Shown: positions 9,423 through 19,360, counted from the stretch's first letter. The stretch is DNA of 64,000 nucleotides from Anaerolineae bacterium (GCA_023384415.1 JAHDWJ010000013.1:111428-175427), one strand, 5' to 3'. Notes: generated by a model not told the origin, from the letters alone. A program made the numbers and translations.

Positions 9423-10841
9423 ATGATGAAAAAAGATAGGCGGCTCTGGCTGGTAATCCCGTTTACTTTTCTGCTGGTTATCACTGGTTTATGGCTGCGG
9501 CCGCACCCTACCCACGCCACTGCTCCCCACCTGGGATACGGGGCCAATGTTGCCGCCTGGGACACCGCCCTACTCAGCAGTATGGGGTTCAACTGGATCA
9601 AGGTGTTCAACGCCCCTGGCTCTCCCCTGCCCCAGCATGTGCTGATCCGGGTAGATGCTGATTACACTCACCTGGGAGATGTCACCGCCTTTGGCCATGG
9701 GGTGCAGGCGTTGGCCCAACAGAGCGGGAACTATATTGACGCCTACGAAATTGGCAATGAAGTCAATCTGGACGCCAGCTACGGCTGGGGCAGTTCCCCT
9801 ATCGCCACCGATTATGCCGTCTTGTTATGTGAGGCGTACAGCCGGATTAAACTGGTAGACCCCACAGCCATCGTCGTTTCGGCCGGGCTGGCTCCCACCG
9901 GGCGCGTCCAGGGCAATTGGAACGGCCACCCCGGCCATAATGGGCTGTACCAGGATGAGCGGGAATATTTGCGCGAACTGCTGGATGCTGGCGCCGGAAA
10001 CTGTTTTGATGCCCTGGGCTATCATCCCTATGGGTACAGTGCCGATTTTGACGCCCCCCCCGATGTGGGTTCGGCTAATCCGGCCCAAAATTGCACCAAT
10101 GGATTTTGCTTTCGTGGGGTAGAGAAAATTTATGAGATTATGGACACGGAGTATAGTCTGGGACACAAATCTGTTTGGGCGACGGAGTTTGGTTGGATTG
10201 TGGAACCCCCGGCCCACTGCCTCAATGATCCCGGCTGGAGCGGCCGCGCCTGGCAAATTGTCACCCTGGAAAAACAAGCCTCTAATCTGGCCGGAGCCTA
10301 CCAATACGCCGATGCCCATTATCCCTGGATGGGGGGGATGTTCCTCTTTAACCTGAACTTCAACACCGCCCCCCATTACCCGGAATGTGAGCAGATGCGC
10401 TTTTATGGGGTGCAAGGGCGGCCGGCCCAGGCGTCTTTAACAGCCATGCCCAAAAACCCGGCCACTTGGGGCACATCCCTGTATGTGCCGGTGAGTGCAG
10501 TCTCTTTTATGATCGCGGCCGCGGAGCAGCCCATTACTCTCCCCTTTTCTATCCCGGTAGGCAACCAGGGCATGGTGGGCACAATGGTGTATACGGCGAC
10601 GGTGAATGGCGCGGCCGTGGTCGTGCCCACCCTCATCAACCCCACCGGCACAGTAGGCCCAGGAGGAACGGTGGCCTTGAACGGGGAAGTAGAGAATGTA
10701 GCGCGGCCGCTGGGCCAACATAGCGGGGCCATCACCATCCAGGCCAACCCTGGCACCACCAACAGCCCCATCACTCTACCCGTACAGGTGTGGGTTGTCG
10801 AGCAAGTTCACCGAACCTATCTCCCCTTCACGCGGCGATAG
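9423..10841 (+). CDS. Secreted glycoside hydrolase-like protein (clan A type TIM barrel)
   Basis: This 472-residue protein has an N-terminal signal or anchor helix (residues 8-25) and a TIM-barrel domain to about residue 335. The candidate acid/base is E113 in YEIGNEVNLD at the end of strand 4, and the candidate nucleophile is E255 in VWATEFGW near strand 7, the clan GH-A arrangement. The C-terminal 130 residues are beta-rich (VTPTLINPTGTVGPGGTVAL-like pattern) and look like an accessory domain. AAAGGG precedes tandem ATGs at 9423 and 9426. It starts 57 bp after the ATPase. Family and substrate cannot be fixed by eye; GH5- or GH39-like beta-glycanase is plausible. Confidence 0.75.
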   Translation: MMKKDRRLWLVIPFTFLLVITGLWLRPHPTHATAPHLGYGANVAAWDTALLSSMGFNWIKVFNAPGSPLPQHVLIRVDADYTHLGDVTAFGHGVQALAQQSGNYIDAYEIGNEVNLDASYGWGSSPIATDYAVLLCEAYSRIKLVDPTAIVVSAGLAPTGRVQGNWNGHPGHNGLYQDEREYLRELLDAGAGNCFDALGYHPYGYSADFDAPPDVGSANPAQNCTNGFCFRGVEKIYEIMDTEYSLGHKSVWATEFGWIVEPPAHCLNDPGWSGRAWQIVTLEKQASNLAGAYQYADAHYPWMGGMFLFNLNFNTAPHYPECEQMRFYGVQGRPAQASLTAMPKNPATWGTSLYVPVSAVSFMIAAAEQPITLPFSIPVGNQGMVGTMVYTATVNGAAVVVPTLINPTGTVGPGGTVALNGEVENVARPLGQHSGAITIQANPGTTNSPITLPVQVWVVEQVHRTYLPFTRR

Positions 10842-10857
10842 ATGATATTCCTTACCG

Positions 10858-10930
10858 GGCTCCAGCGAAAATTGATTTCACCAGTGGCAATAACCAATAC
10901 ACCAATACACTAATACAGTAATAACCACTG
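10858..10930. repeat. Interspersed repeat R3, copy 1
   Basis: This about 73-bp sequence contains GCGAAAATTGATTTCACC followed by CCAATACA/CTAATACA stutters and ends CCACTG, which pairs with CAGTGG inside the repeat. Related copies are at 56304-56370 and 60915-60970. It begins 17 bp after the glycosidase stop. Confidence 0.8.
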
Positions 10931-11114
10931 TTCAGACAGGCATAACGTGCCCGATAAAAGATTAACCCGGCTTTTTTTTTCATCCCTATCCCTGCTGCTC
11001 TTATTCCTTCTCTTTTGGGCCATTTCTCTGACCCCTGTAAAACAGCCCACAGCACCAGGAGCCAGGGCCAAAACCAAAACACCCTTATGCCCCTATAAGC
11101 AAAAAGGAGAGACG

Positions 11115-11720
11115 ATGCCCCGTTTTTTAGCCTTAGGTGATTCTTATACGATTGGGGAAAGTGTGAGCGAGGTAGAGCGGTGGCCAATGCGGTTGGCGGC
11201 GATGCTGGAAGCAGTAGGTTCACCAGTCACCGTAACTATCATCGCCCAGACTGGCTGGACAACGGATGAGCTGGCGGCGGCCATCGAACAGGCCGCCCCC
11301 CAGGGAGCCTACGACCTGGTATCGCTGCTGATCGGGGTAAACAATCAATATCGCGGCCGCGACCCATCCCAATATCAGCTCGAATTTCGCCAATTGTTAG
11401 CCAAAGCCATCACCTTTGCCGGGGGAGAGCCAGGGCGGGTCATCGTCCTGTCTATCCCTGATTGGGGCGTAACTCCCTTTGCTGAGGGGCGCGATCTGGT
11501 CCAAATTGCCCAGGAGATAGATACTTTCAACGCCCTTAACCGGGCCGAGGCGGAACAACAGGGAGCGGCTTACATTGATGTAACCCCCATCTCCCGGCAG
11601 GCGGCAGCGGATCCGGCCTTGATTGCCAGTGATGGGTTACACCCCTCCGGGAAAATGTATGGGGTATGGGCGGAGTTGGCGTTTGCGGCCGCGTGCGTCG
11701 CCTTAGGCAGCCCAAAATAG
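11115..11720 (+). CDS. SGNH/GDSL-type hydrolase
   Basis: This 201-residue alpha/beta hydrolase shows the SGNH blocks: GDSYTIG with the nucleophilic Ser near residue 10, a Gly block (QTGWTTDEL), GVNNQY as the Asn block, and SDGLHPSG near the C-terminus supplying Asp and His. Such enzymes deacylate lipids, sugars or peptides. I choose the ATG at 11115 because AAAAAGGAGAGACG lies directly upstream and the domain begins there. An upstream in-frame ATG at 10947 would add a membrane helix but has no ribosome site and starts just after repeat R3. The shorter form would be cytoplasmic; the longer would be anchored. The substrate is unknown. Confidence 0.85.
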   Translation: MPRFLALGDSYTIGESVSEVERWPMRLAAMLEAVGSPVTVTIIAQTGWTTDELAAAIEQAAPQGAYDLVSLLIGVNNQYRGRDPSQYQLEFRQLLAKAITFAGGEPGRVIVLSIPDWGVTPFAEGRDLVQIAQEIDTFNALNRAEAEQQGAAYIDVTPISRQAAADPALIASDGLHPSGKMYGVWAELAFAAACVALGSPK

Positions 11721-11787
11721 ACCCTACGAGTCAACGTCTTGTACAAAAAACTAGAACTGATCCACAGATCTTTTATCTGTGCTCATC

Positions 11788-11900
11788 TGTGAGTCCACTG
11801 AAAAAAGCCCCAAATTTCACGAACGAACACAAATTTTTCTTTGCTAACTTTGCGCCTTAGCGTTTCTGCGCGACCCTTTTTCAGTAGAGTCATCTGTGAA
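11788..11900. repeat. Interspersed repeat R4, copy 1
   Basis: CCACTGAAAAAAGCC, CACGAA-type words and GCGCCTTAGCGTTTCTGCG occur in the same order at 13826-13950 and, partly inverted, at 27007-27080. It fills most of the 314-bp gap before ettA. The remaining about 130 bp show no gene; AAAGGAAC at 12023 is the ettA ribosome site. Confidence 0.75.
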
Positions 11901-12034
11901 ATCTGTGAATTAATCTTTTCTGGCTTGTCCAGGTTAGGCAGCTAAACCATAAACCTGATAAACTACCGGGAGTCAGCTAAAACAAAGGCAATCTCTGGGA
12001 ATCTCTTAATCTCCTATTCTGCAAAGGAACAAGC

Positions 12035-13717
12035 ATGAGTGACAAACAAGTAATTTTTTCTATGATGGGGGTGAGTAAGATTTACCCCCCAAACTACCAG
12101 GTTTTGAAGGAGATCAATCTCTCCTTTTTTTATGGGGCCAAAATTGGCATCATCGGGCTGAACGGGTCGGGGAAGAGTACCCTGCTCCGGATCATCGCCG
12201 GGCTGGATAAGGATATTGTGGGGGATGTGGTTTTTGCTCCCGGGTACAGTGTTGGCTTTCTGGAGCAGGAGCCTCAGTTGGACGAAACGAAGACAGTACG
12301 CCAGATTGTCGAAGAAGGGGCGCAGGAAGTGGTGGACGCCCTCCAGGAGTTTGATGAGATTAACAATAAGTTTGCCGATCCGATGAGCGATGAGGAGATG
12401 AATAATCTCTTGGAGCGGCAGGGTAAACTACAAGATCGGTTGGATGCGATGAATGCCTGGGATTTAGACAGCCGCCTGGAATTGGCTATGGACGCCCTCC
12501 GCTGCCCACCAGGAGACACCCCTATCAATGTTATCTCTGGTGGGGAGAAACGGCGGGTCGCCCTGTGCCGTCTCCTGCTCAAAGCCCCAGATGTGCTGCT
12601 GCTGGATGAACCCACCAATCACCTGGATGCCGAGTCGGTGGCCTGGCTGGAGAAACATCTGGCGGAGTATGCGGGGACGATTATTCTGATTACCCATGAC
12701 CGGTATTTTCTGGACAATGTAACAGGGTGGGTATTGGAGCTAGATCGCGGCCGCGGCATTCCCTGGAAAGGTAATTATTCATCCTGGCTGGGCCAGAAGC
12801 ATGAACGGCTGCTAAAAGAGAGTAAGGGTGAGGCCCAACGGCAGCGCACCTTGCAGCGAGAGCTAGAATGGGTGAATACGTCCCCACGCGGCCGCCAGGC
12901 CAAACAAAAAGCCCGTATCAAAGCGTACAACGAGCTGCTTAATCAGGACCGGGACAAAGCCCGTGAGGAGCTGGAAATTTACATCCCCCCAGGGCCACGC
13001 CTGGGGGACATCGTGGTGCAGGCCGAAGGGGTGAGCAAGGCATTTGGCACCCAACTGTTGTATGAAAATTTGACTTTTGCTATTCCCCCAGCCGGTATCG
13101 TCGGCATCATTGGCCCAAACGGGGCCGGCAAGACCACCCTGTTCCGCATGATTGTGGGGCAGGAAAAGCCAGACAGCGGGGCCCTCACCGTTGGCGCAAC
13201 GGTCAAGCTGGCTTATGTAGACCAGAGCCGAGACGATCTCAGCCCAAACAATACCGTCTGGCAGGAAATTTCTGGGGGTGAGGAGCAAATTATGCTCGGC
13301 GACCGTCGAATCAACTCACGGGCTTATGTGGGGCGGTTTAACTTTGCCGGGCAGGATCAGCAGAAAAAAGTGGGGGAACTTTCTGGGGGAGAGCGCAATC
13401 GGGTCCACCTGGCCAAAACATTGCTTTCTGGGGGCAATTTATTGTTACTAGATGAGCCATCCAATGATCTGGACGTGAATACTCTGCGGGCCTTAGAAGA
13501 AGGGCTGATCAACTTTGCTGGCTGTGCCGTCATTATTTCCCATGATCGCTGGTTCTTAGACCGGGTGGCGACTCATATTTTGGCTTTTGAAGGGGATAGT
13601 CAGGTGGTATGGTTCCCCGGCAATTACAGTGAGTATGAAGAGGATAAAAAGAAACGGTTAGGCGCGGCCGCCGAGCGGCCGCATCGCATCACCTATCGCA
13701 AACTCCGCCGAGATTAA
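12035..13717 (+). CDS. ettA: ABC-F translational factor EttA
   Basis: This 560-residue soluble protein has two ABC ATPase domains and no membrane part. Walker A motifs are GLNGSGKST (residues 41-49) and GPNGAGKTT (near 361). Signatures are ISGGEKRRVAL (near 168) and LSGGERNRVHL (near 449). The linker between the domains (about 240-320) is charged and contains the EWVNTSPRGRQAKQKARI stretch typical of the EttA/YjjK group. EttA binds the ribosomal E site and couples translation initiation to the ATP/ADP ratio. Length and motifs match full-length family members. AAAGGAAC lies 7 bp before the ATG. The gene appears monocistronic, with repeats on both sides. Confidence 0.95.
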   Translation: MSDKQVIFSMMGVSKIYPPNYQVLKEINLSFFYGAKIGIIGLNGSGKSTLLRIIAGLDKDIVGDVVFAPGYSVGFLEQEPQLDETKTVRQIVEEGAQEVVDALQEFDEINNKFADPMSDEEMNNLLERQGKLQDRLDAMNAWDLDSRLELAMDALRCPPGDTPINVISGGEKRRVALCRLLLKAPDVLLLDEPTNHLDAESVAWLEKHLAEYAGTIILITHDRYFLDNVTGWVLELDRGRGIPWKGNYSSWLGQKHERLLKESKGEAQRQRTLQRELEWVNTSPRGRQAKQKARIKAYNELLNQDRDKAREELEIYIPPGPRLGDIVVQAEGVSKAFGTQLLYENLTFAIPPAGIVGIIGPNGAGKTTLFRMIVGQEKPDSGALTVGATVKLAYVDQSRDDLSPNNTVWQEISGGEEQIMLGDRRINSRAYVGRFNFAGQDQQKKVGELSGGERNRVHLAKTLLSGGNLLLLDEPSNDLDVNTLRALEEGLINFAGCAVIISHDRWFLDRVATHILAFEGDSQVVWFPGNYSEYEEDKKKRLGAAAERPHRITYRKLRRD

Positions 13718-13825
13718 CTGCGAGATTTATCAGATCCAGGACGTAATGCTTGTCCGTAGATTTCGCGGTTTAGGGCAGATTTTTTTCTGGACCAATCCCA
13801 GGCCTGGGTAAACCAGAAAGGGGTT

Positions 13826-13950
13826 ATCCACAGATGAATCCACTGAAAAAAGCCACGAATTTCACGAATGAACACGAATTTTTCTTTGGTAACTTTGCGC
13901 CTTCGCGTCTCTGCGCGACCTTTTTTCAGGAGAGCCACAGATGAACACAG
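13826..13950. repeat. Interspersed repeat R4, copy 2
   Basis: This copy is the cleanest: CCACTGAAAAAAGCCACGAA, then AATGAACACGAATTTTTC and GCGCCTTCGCGTCTCTGCG. Similar words are common between genes in many environmental genomes. Here copies lie on both sides of ettA. Confidence 0.75.
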
Positions 13951-13968
13951 TTTTTTTAGCTGTGAAAA

Positions 13969-14070
13969 GTAACATCGCAGTAAAACGTATAACCTTCGGA
14001 AGGTTTGACCCAAGAGCTTGTCCATTGCCCAAACCTTCCGAAGGTTCGCCCTAACTTATTGAGAAGATAC
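13969..14070 (-). mobile_element. MITE family A, copy 1 (IS66-like ends)
   Basis: This 102-bp element has imperfect terminal inverted repeats GTAACATCGCAGTAAAA and (inverted) GTATCTTCTCAATAAG. It is bounded by the 8-bp direct repeat TGTGAAAA (13961-13968 and 14071-14078). Inside are two palindromes of the AACCTTCCGAAGGTT type. It is inverted relative to the copy at 40901. Ends beginning GTA and an 8-bp duplication fit the IS66 family; no transposase is present. Confidence 0.85.
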
Positions 14071-14101
14071 TGTGAAAATATGTGTCATCTGTAAATCACA
14101 T

Positions 14102-14938
14102 CTACTGCATGAGAGACGCGCCGCGAGCCTGAACGAGATGACAGAAGTTGCGTAATTTTTGTTTAGGGTCGGACACCTCTACCAGTTCGCTGTAAGGCAT
14201 GACCGCTCCCTGCCACCCTTCGCTGTGCCAATGTGCCCCTTCAACCAACATTGAACCAATAAACCGATCAGGAATGGGATAAGCGGTGATATAAAAATAA
14301 CCGTCAGGAATGCCCGCATCGCCCGTGGAGAAACCAAAGTTCATCTGCTCATCGGCGTATTCCCGATCATTGGGGTCTACGCCGGGCACTTTGCGGCCGC
14401 TAAACCACAACATCGCCAGGTCAAAATGGTGGGGCCAAAACTGTACCGGCCCCGTCTCCCCGGCCAATCCAGCCTTAAACTGAAGCAATACCTCGTTGAT
14501 CTGTTTTAATGCCTGCCAATACGCGGTGATCGCGGCCGCGTCATACGTTCCTGGTGTCTCATCAGCAAACATCGCTTCATCCAACTCTACCGTCACGCCC
14601 AGAGTTTGCAGCCCATCCATCACCGCCCCATAAAAAGCAGCCAATGGTTGGCCGGTCAGCGGTACTTCTAGCTGCAAACGGCGGCTAGAATTGATGTTGA
14701 GCTTATGGGCGGTAAAATCCAACGCCATAGCAAAAGAGTGATCTGCATAAAAAGAATCTTCCCCATACGGAATATCCGTCGTCGTCAACCCCGTATCATT
14801 AACGTGCAAACTGACATGATACCAATGAGGCTGGTATGGGGTGAGAGCACGGCGTATTTTGCCCAGGAGTTTGCTATATCCCTGAACAGTATCACGGGTA
14901 GGCCGCCAATCGGCTAATGAAAGAGGGGGAAAGCTCAT
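14102..14938 (-). CDS. DUF5996-type protein
   Basis: This 278-residue soluble protein shows the recognisable pattern of the DUF5996 family: LADWRPTRDTVQGYSKLLGKIR at the N-terminus (shown in Chloroflexota and Actinobacteria proteins), FWPHHFDLAMLWFSGR near residue 165, and EQMNFGFSTGD near 200. No biochemical role is established. The paired His residues and the Glu/Asp-rich neighbourhood suggest a metal site, which is inference only. AAGGAGCAGACC precedes the ATG. It is divergent from the GH31 gene, sharing a 178-bp AT-rich spacer with stuttering words (TTAACTGGTGAATT-like). Confidence 0.8.
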   Translation of the reverse strand: MSFPPLSLADWRPTRDTVQGYSKLLGKIRRALTPYQPHWYHVSLHVNDTGLTTTDIPYGEDSFYADHSFAMALDFTAHKLNINSSRRLQLEVPLTGQPLAAFYGAVMDGLQTLGVTVELDEAMFADETPGTYDAAAITAYWQALKQINEVLLQFKAGLAGETGPVQFWPHHFDLAMLWFSGRKVPGVDPNDREYADEQMNFGFSTGDAGIPDGYFYITAYPIPDRFIGSMLVEGAHWHSEGWQGAVMPYSELVEVSDPKQKLRNFCHLVQARGASLMQ

Positions 14939-15116
14939 GGTCTGCTCCTTGAGAATAATTAACTGGTGAATTGCTGCATTGGTAAATTATTAATAAAGGG
15001 ATGCCCCACTATTAACCATTCACCAACTTGCCATTCAACAATTATTCGCTGTTTGCCCATTGGCTTGAATATTACTACACTTCCTAATTATTTGCTGAAC
15101 TAAGAGCGAGGGTCTT

Positions 15117-17525
15117 ATGTCTGAGCAACCATCTATTGCCCCCCATTTTCGGCTGGCGATGGCCCCGGTAGCGGCCAGGGAAGCGATGATCGTTCATGGT
15201 CATGTCCGGGTGACGGTGATCATGGATAGGCTGCTGCGCCTTGAGTATAGCCCAAATGGGTCGTTTGAGGATAGAGCCAGCCAGGCGTTTTGGCATCGCA
15301 AGCAGGTTGTACCACCGTTCCAGGTAGCCCCAGAGGGGGATGGTCTGGCGATCACAACCACGTTTTTGCACCTGGTCTTACCCGCTGCGGGTTTAGAGGG
15401 AACACAAATAACGTTACGGGAAAGCGGCCGCGTCTGGCAGTATGGTGATGCCGATGAAGGAAATTTGCTCGGTACCGCCCGCACCCTGGATGGAGTGAGC
15501 GGCCGCACCGTTTTAGAACCGGGGCTGCTCTCCCGCCAGGGGTGGACCGTCGTAGATGATTCGGCCACTCTAGTTTTCAACGACGCTGGCTGGCTAGAAC
15601 CGCGGCTGCCGGGCCATGTAGACCTTTACTTTTTCGGCTATGAGCAAGATTATGAGACCTGTTTACAACATTTTCACCGCATTTGCGGCCGCACCCCCCT
15701 CATCCCCCGTTACCTTTTAGGCAACTGGTGGAGCCGCTACTGGGCTTACACCCAATCCGAGCTAATCAACCTGATGCGTGACTTCCGCGCTCATGATATT
15801 CCCCTATCTGTTTGCATTGTGGATATGGATTGGCATCTCACCGACATCAGCCCAGAAAATGATGGTTGGACCGGCTACACTTGGAACCGAGAACTATTTC
15901 CCGATCCGGCCCAGTTCATCACCTGGCTGCACGAGAATGGGCTGCGTACCGCCCTCAATTTGCACCCGGCCCGCGGCGTTTGGCCCCATGAAGAAGCATA
16001 CCCGGCATTTGCGGCCGCGATGGGCACAGACCCGACCAGCCAGCAGCCTATCCCGTTCGATCTGGCGGATCCCCGCTTTGCCCGCCCCTACTTTGAGCTG
16101 CTGCACCACCCCCAAGAGGCAGTAGGGGTGGATTTCTGGTGGATTGATTGGCAGCAGGGGCATGATAGCTCCCTGCCTGGACTGGATCCGCTCTGGTGGC
16201 TCAACCATCTCCATTATTATGATATGGGGCGGGATGGACAAAAGCGGCCCTTCATTTTTTCTCGCTGGGGAGGCTTAGGCAACCACCGTTACCCCATCGG
16301 CTTCTCTGGCGATACCCATGTGGATTGGCCTTCATTAGCCTTCCAGCCCTATTTTACCGCCACCGCTGCCAATGTGGGGTACAGTTGGTGGAGCCATGAC
16401 ATTGGCGGCCATCAGCAGGGGGTAGAAGAGCCAGAACTGTTTACCCGATGGGTGCAATTTGGCCTGTTTAGCCCCATCCTGCGGCTGCACAGCACCAAAA
16501 ACAGTTTCCTGGAGCGGCGGCCCTGGCTGTATGATCCCACCACTTATGAACTCATTAAGAAGGCGATGCAGCTGCGTCACGCTTTTATCCCGTACCTGTA
16601 TACGATGGCCTGGCGCAATGAACAGACAGGTAGAGCTTTGCTGCGGCCGCTGTACCATGATTATCCCCATGAAGAGTTGGCCTATAGCTTTCCCCATCAA
16701 TACCTGTTCGGTTCTGAACTGCTGGCTGCCCCCTACACCACCCCCGCCGACCGGGATACCCAGTTGAGTCGGCAAACGATGTGGCTGCCAGATGGGGATT
16801 GGTACCATTTTTTCAGTGGGGCTTATTGGCGCGGCGGCCGCACCATCACCCTCTACGGCGATCTGGCCGATATACCGGTACTGGCCCGCGCCGGGGCTAT
16901 TATTCCCCTAGGGCCAGAACTGGGATGGGGAGGTGTTGCCAACCCCCCAGAGATGCATTTACACTTGTTTGCCGGGGCGGATGGTCAATTTGATCTATTT
17001 GAAGATGATGGGGAAACCCTGGCTTACCAGGATGGACATTATACCCTCACCCCCCTGGAACTGCTCTGGTGGGAGCAGGAGATGGTGGCGATTGTGGGCG
17101 CGGCCGCCGGGCACACCCACCTGCTGCCCCCTCAGCGAGATTACACCTTTTACCTCACCGGCATCCGCGACCCAGATATTCTCTCCGTACAGGTAGATGG
17201 GGTAGACCGCCCCTTTGCCCATTGGTACGACCAGGTACGGGAATGTTTGACGGTGATGGTGATGGGGGTGCCGGTGACGGCAAGCTGTCGGGTTGTAGCC
17301 TGGCATGGGGAGGGGCTGCTGGCCCGTCGCGGCCGCATGCGGGAAACCTTACACCGCTTTTTACGCGCCTTCCGCCTGGAGACCAATCTTAAAGCCACTC
17401 TAGCCGAACAGTGGGACGCCCTCATGGCCGATCCTGCCCGGCTGGATGCGTTTCCCCTTACGGAGAGTCAGCGGCAGGTATTGTTAGATTTGGCTCTTGG
17501 GGATAATTTTGGGGGTGAGACTTGA
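15117..17525 (+). CDS. Glycoside hydrolase family 31 (alpha-glucosidase/alpha-xylosidase type)
   Basis: This 802-residue protein has the GH31 arrangement: an N-terminal beta-sandwich, a TIM barrel from about residue 195, and C-terminal beta domains. The probable nucleophile is D344 in DFWWIDWQQG and the acid/base D399 in GFSGDTHVDWPSL. The GYSWWSHDIGGH segment is characteristic. The Asp is followed by WQQG, not by the more common NEP, a variation seen in some subgroups. It probably removes alpha-linked glucose or xylose from oligosaccharides. No signal peptide is visible, so it should act in the cytoplasm. The C-terminal about 70 residues are helical and charged. GAGGG lies before the ATG. 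Confidence 0.92.
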   Translation: MSEQPSIAPHFRLAMAPVAAREAMIVHGHVRVTVIMDRLLRLEYSPNGSFEDRASQAFWHRKQVVPPFQVAPEGDGLAITTTFLHLVLPAAGLEGTQITLRESGRVWQYGDADEGNLLGTARTLDGVSGRTVLEPGLLSRQGWTVVDDSATLVFNDAGWLEPRLPGHVDLYFFGYEQDYETCLQHFHRICGRTPLIPRYLLGNWWSRYWAYTQSELINLMRDFRAHDIPLSVCIVDMDWHLTDISPENDGWTGYTWNRELFPDPAQFITWLHENGLRTALNLHPARGVWPHEEAYPAFAAAMGTDPTSQQPIPFDLADPRFARPYFELLHHPQEAVGVDFWWIDWQQGHDSSLPGLDPLWWLNHLHYYDMGRDGQKRPFIFSRWGGLGNHRYPIGFSGDTHVDWPSLAFQPYFTATAANVGYSWWSHDIGGHQQGVEEPELFTRWVQFGLFSPILRLHSTKNSFLERRPWLYDPTTYELIKKAMQLRHAFIPYLYTMAWRNEQTGRALLRPLYHDYPHEELAYSFPHQYLFGSELLAAPYTTPADRDTQLSRQTMWLPDGDWYHFFSGAYWRGGRTITLYGDLADIPVLARAGAIIPLGPELGWGGVANPPEMHLHLFAGADGQFDLFEDDGETLAYQDGHYTLTPLELLWWEQEMVAIVGAAAGHTHLLPPQRDYTFYLTGIRDPDILSVQVDGVDRPFAHWYDQVRECLTVMVMGVPVTASCRVVAWHGEGLLARRGRMRETLHRFLRAFRLETNLKATLAEQWDALMADPARLDAFPLTESQRQVLLDLALGDNFGGET

Positions 17526-17609
17526 AACCGGCGGCGTAGGCCAGACGTTGCTCTTTAGGAATTCAACGGGTTGACAGGCTGTGATACGTGATGACCACGA
17601 TAGATATAT

Positions 17610-18464
17610 TCATTCCGCCTTCTCACGGCGGCGCCAAAGGTCACTACCAATGACCAGGATGAGGGAGATGAGGCCCAAGAGGAGCGCGGCACTATAGGCT
17701 CCCACTGTATCCCGCTCATCCAGGGCACGGTAGATGTAGAGGGTAGCTGTTTCGGTGCGGCCGCCTTGAATCCCACCTCCTATGACCAAAACCGCGCCAA
17801 ACTCCCCCAGAGCACGGGCCAGGGTCAGGGTCAGGCCGTAGAAAAACCCCCAACGAATAGCGGGCAGAGTGACATACCAAAAGGTTTGCCAACCAGACGC
17901 GCCCAGGGTTGCGGCCGCTTGCTCTTGCTGCACCCCAAACGCTTCCAACACCGGCCCTAGCTCCCGAATCATAAACGGCAGGGTGACAAACAACGTTGCC
18001 AGCACCATCCCCGGCCAGGCAAAGGCCACCCGAATGTCGAGAGCCGTCAGCACCGGGGACAACAGCCCATTCCGGCCAAAAAGGAGCAGCAGCATATACC
18101 CCACCACTACCGGCGAAACAGCAAACGGCATATCAATCAGGCCATTCAGGATTTTTTGCCCCCAGAAACGGTGGCGTACCAACACCCAGGCCACAACCGT
18201 TCCCCCCAGGGCATGAATGATAAGAACAATGCCGCTGATCCACAGGGTACGGCCAAAAGCAGCCAACACATCCGGCTGGTTTAAGGCAGTGATGACCGGC
18301 CCCACTCCCGTGCGGAATGCCCCCCACACCAGACTTACCAGGGGAGCCAGGATGAGAATAGCGATATAGATCACCACCAGGCCGATCAACAACCGACGGC
18401 TCCAGACACGGCGCCAGGAAACAGGACGGGTAACGAGGGTAGGTTTTGGGGCTAAGGTACTCAT
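17610..18464 (-). CDS. cysW: Sulfate/thiosulfate ABC transporter permease CysW
   Basis: This 284-residue inner-membrane protein has about six helices and the binding-protein-dependent permease motif near residue 190 (EAFGVQQEQAAATLGASGWQ), which contacts the ATPase. It pairs with CysT to form the channel. MPFAVSPVVVGYMLLLLFG is characteristic of CysW. It is the last gene of the minus-strand transporter locus, 28 bp after cysT. No strong ribosome site precedes the ATG, so it may be translationally coupled. Sulfate is the expected substrate from the whole set; molybdate or thiosulfate is possible. Confidence 0.92.
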   Translation of the reverse strand: MSTLAPKPTLVTRPVSWRRVWSRRLLIGLVVIYIAILILAPLVSLVWGAFRTGVGPVITALNQPDVLAAFGRTLWISGIVLIIHALGGTVVAWVLVRHRFWGQKILNGLIDMPFAVSPVVVGYMLLLLFGRNGLLSPVLTALDIRVAFAWPGMVLATLFVTLPFMIRELGPVLEAFGVQQEQAAATLGASGWQTFWYVTLPAIRWGFFYGLTLTLARALGEFGAVLVIGGGIQGGRTETATLYIYRALDERDTVGAYSAALLLGLISLILVIGSDLWRRREKAE

Positions 18465-18492
18465 TTGTAATGGCTAATAAACAATTCACCCA

Positions 18493-19332
18493 TTAATTAT
18501 TAATCCGCCGCTGCAGCCAATCTACCAGCAAGATGAGGCTAAAAGCAATGGCAACCATAACAATGGAGACAGCACTGGCCCCCAGCCGGTTTTCTGATTC
18601 GACTTCACCTAACACATAGACGGCGGCGGTTTGGGAATAAAATGGGATGTTGCCAGCAACGATGACGATGGAGCCAAACTCACCTATAGCGCGGGCGAAA
18701 CTGAGCAAGGCCCCGCTGATAAGGGGCAAGATAAGCGGCGGCAGGATGATACGGCGAAAAATGGTTAAGCCGGTGGCGCCGAGGGTCGCGGCCGCGTCCT
18801 CTTGCGTCTGATCCAGGGCCAACAAAACGGGCTGCACCGAGCGCACCACAAACGGGAAGGTGATAAACAACAGGGCCAAAATAATCCCCGGCGGGGCAAA
18901 AATCACCCGAATCCCCCACTCATCCCGCAGCCACGACCCCAACGCCTGCTGTGGCCCATACAACACCACCAACATCACCCCCGTCACCAGGGTAGGGATC
19001 GCCAAAGGCAAATCCACGATGGCGTTGAGCAGCCCATGACCGGGAAAGCGGTACCGCACCAGGACATAGGCAGTCAATAATCCCATGATGGCGTTAATGA
19101 TCGTCATCACCCCAGCTGTCCACAAGGAGAGTTTCAGGGCATGCCAGGCGATAGGCAGCGTTACCTGCCGGATTAGCTCCCCGCCCCCCTCCCGCAGCCC
19201 ATCACGCAGAATGACCATAAGGGGGATAATGAGCAAAACCGCCAGGTAGGTAAACGCCACCCCCCGAATCCCCCATCGCCCCCAGGGAACGGGTGGCCGG
19301 GGAGCAGGTCTGGCCGCAGCTAATGTTGACAT
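18493..19332 (-). CDS. cysT: Sulfate/thiosulfate ABC transporter permease CysT (CysU)
   Basis: This 279-residue inner-membrane permease has six predicted helices. VDLPLAIPTLVTGVMLVVLY and the coupling motif ALDQTQEDAAATLGATGLTI are typical of CysT. It forms the translocation channel with CysW. TAGGAGATAACC precedes the ATG. A 130-bp spacer with stuttering CACTCG/ACTGAGG words separates it from the binding-protein gene, the only sizeable gap in the transporter part of the locus. Confidence 0.92.
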   Translation of the reverse strand: MSTLAAARPAPRPPVPWGRWGIRGVAFTYLAVLLIIPLMVILRDGLREGGGELIRQVTLPIAWHALKLSLWTAGVMTIINAIMGLLTAYVLVRYRFPGHGLLNAIVDLPLAIPTLVTGVMLVVLYGPQQALGSWLRDEWGIRVIFAPPGIILALLFITFPFVVRSVQPVLLALDQTQEDAAATLGATGLTIFRRIILPPLILPLISGALLSFARAIGEFGSIVIVAGNIPFYSQTAAVYVLGEVESENRLGASAVSIVMVAIAFSLILLVDWLQRRINN

Positions 19333-19360
19333 TGGTTATCTCCTATTTGTGGGACTTAGG

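Noticed and set aside
9825-10415. A 196-codon minus-strand open frame opposite the secreted glycosidase
   Set aside because: The plus-strand frame has signal peptide and catalytic glutamates; the other is a shadow.
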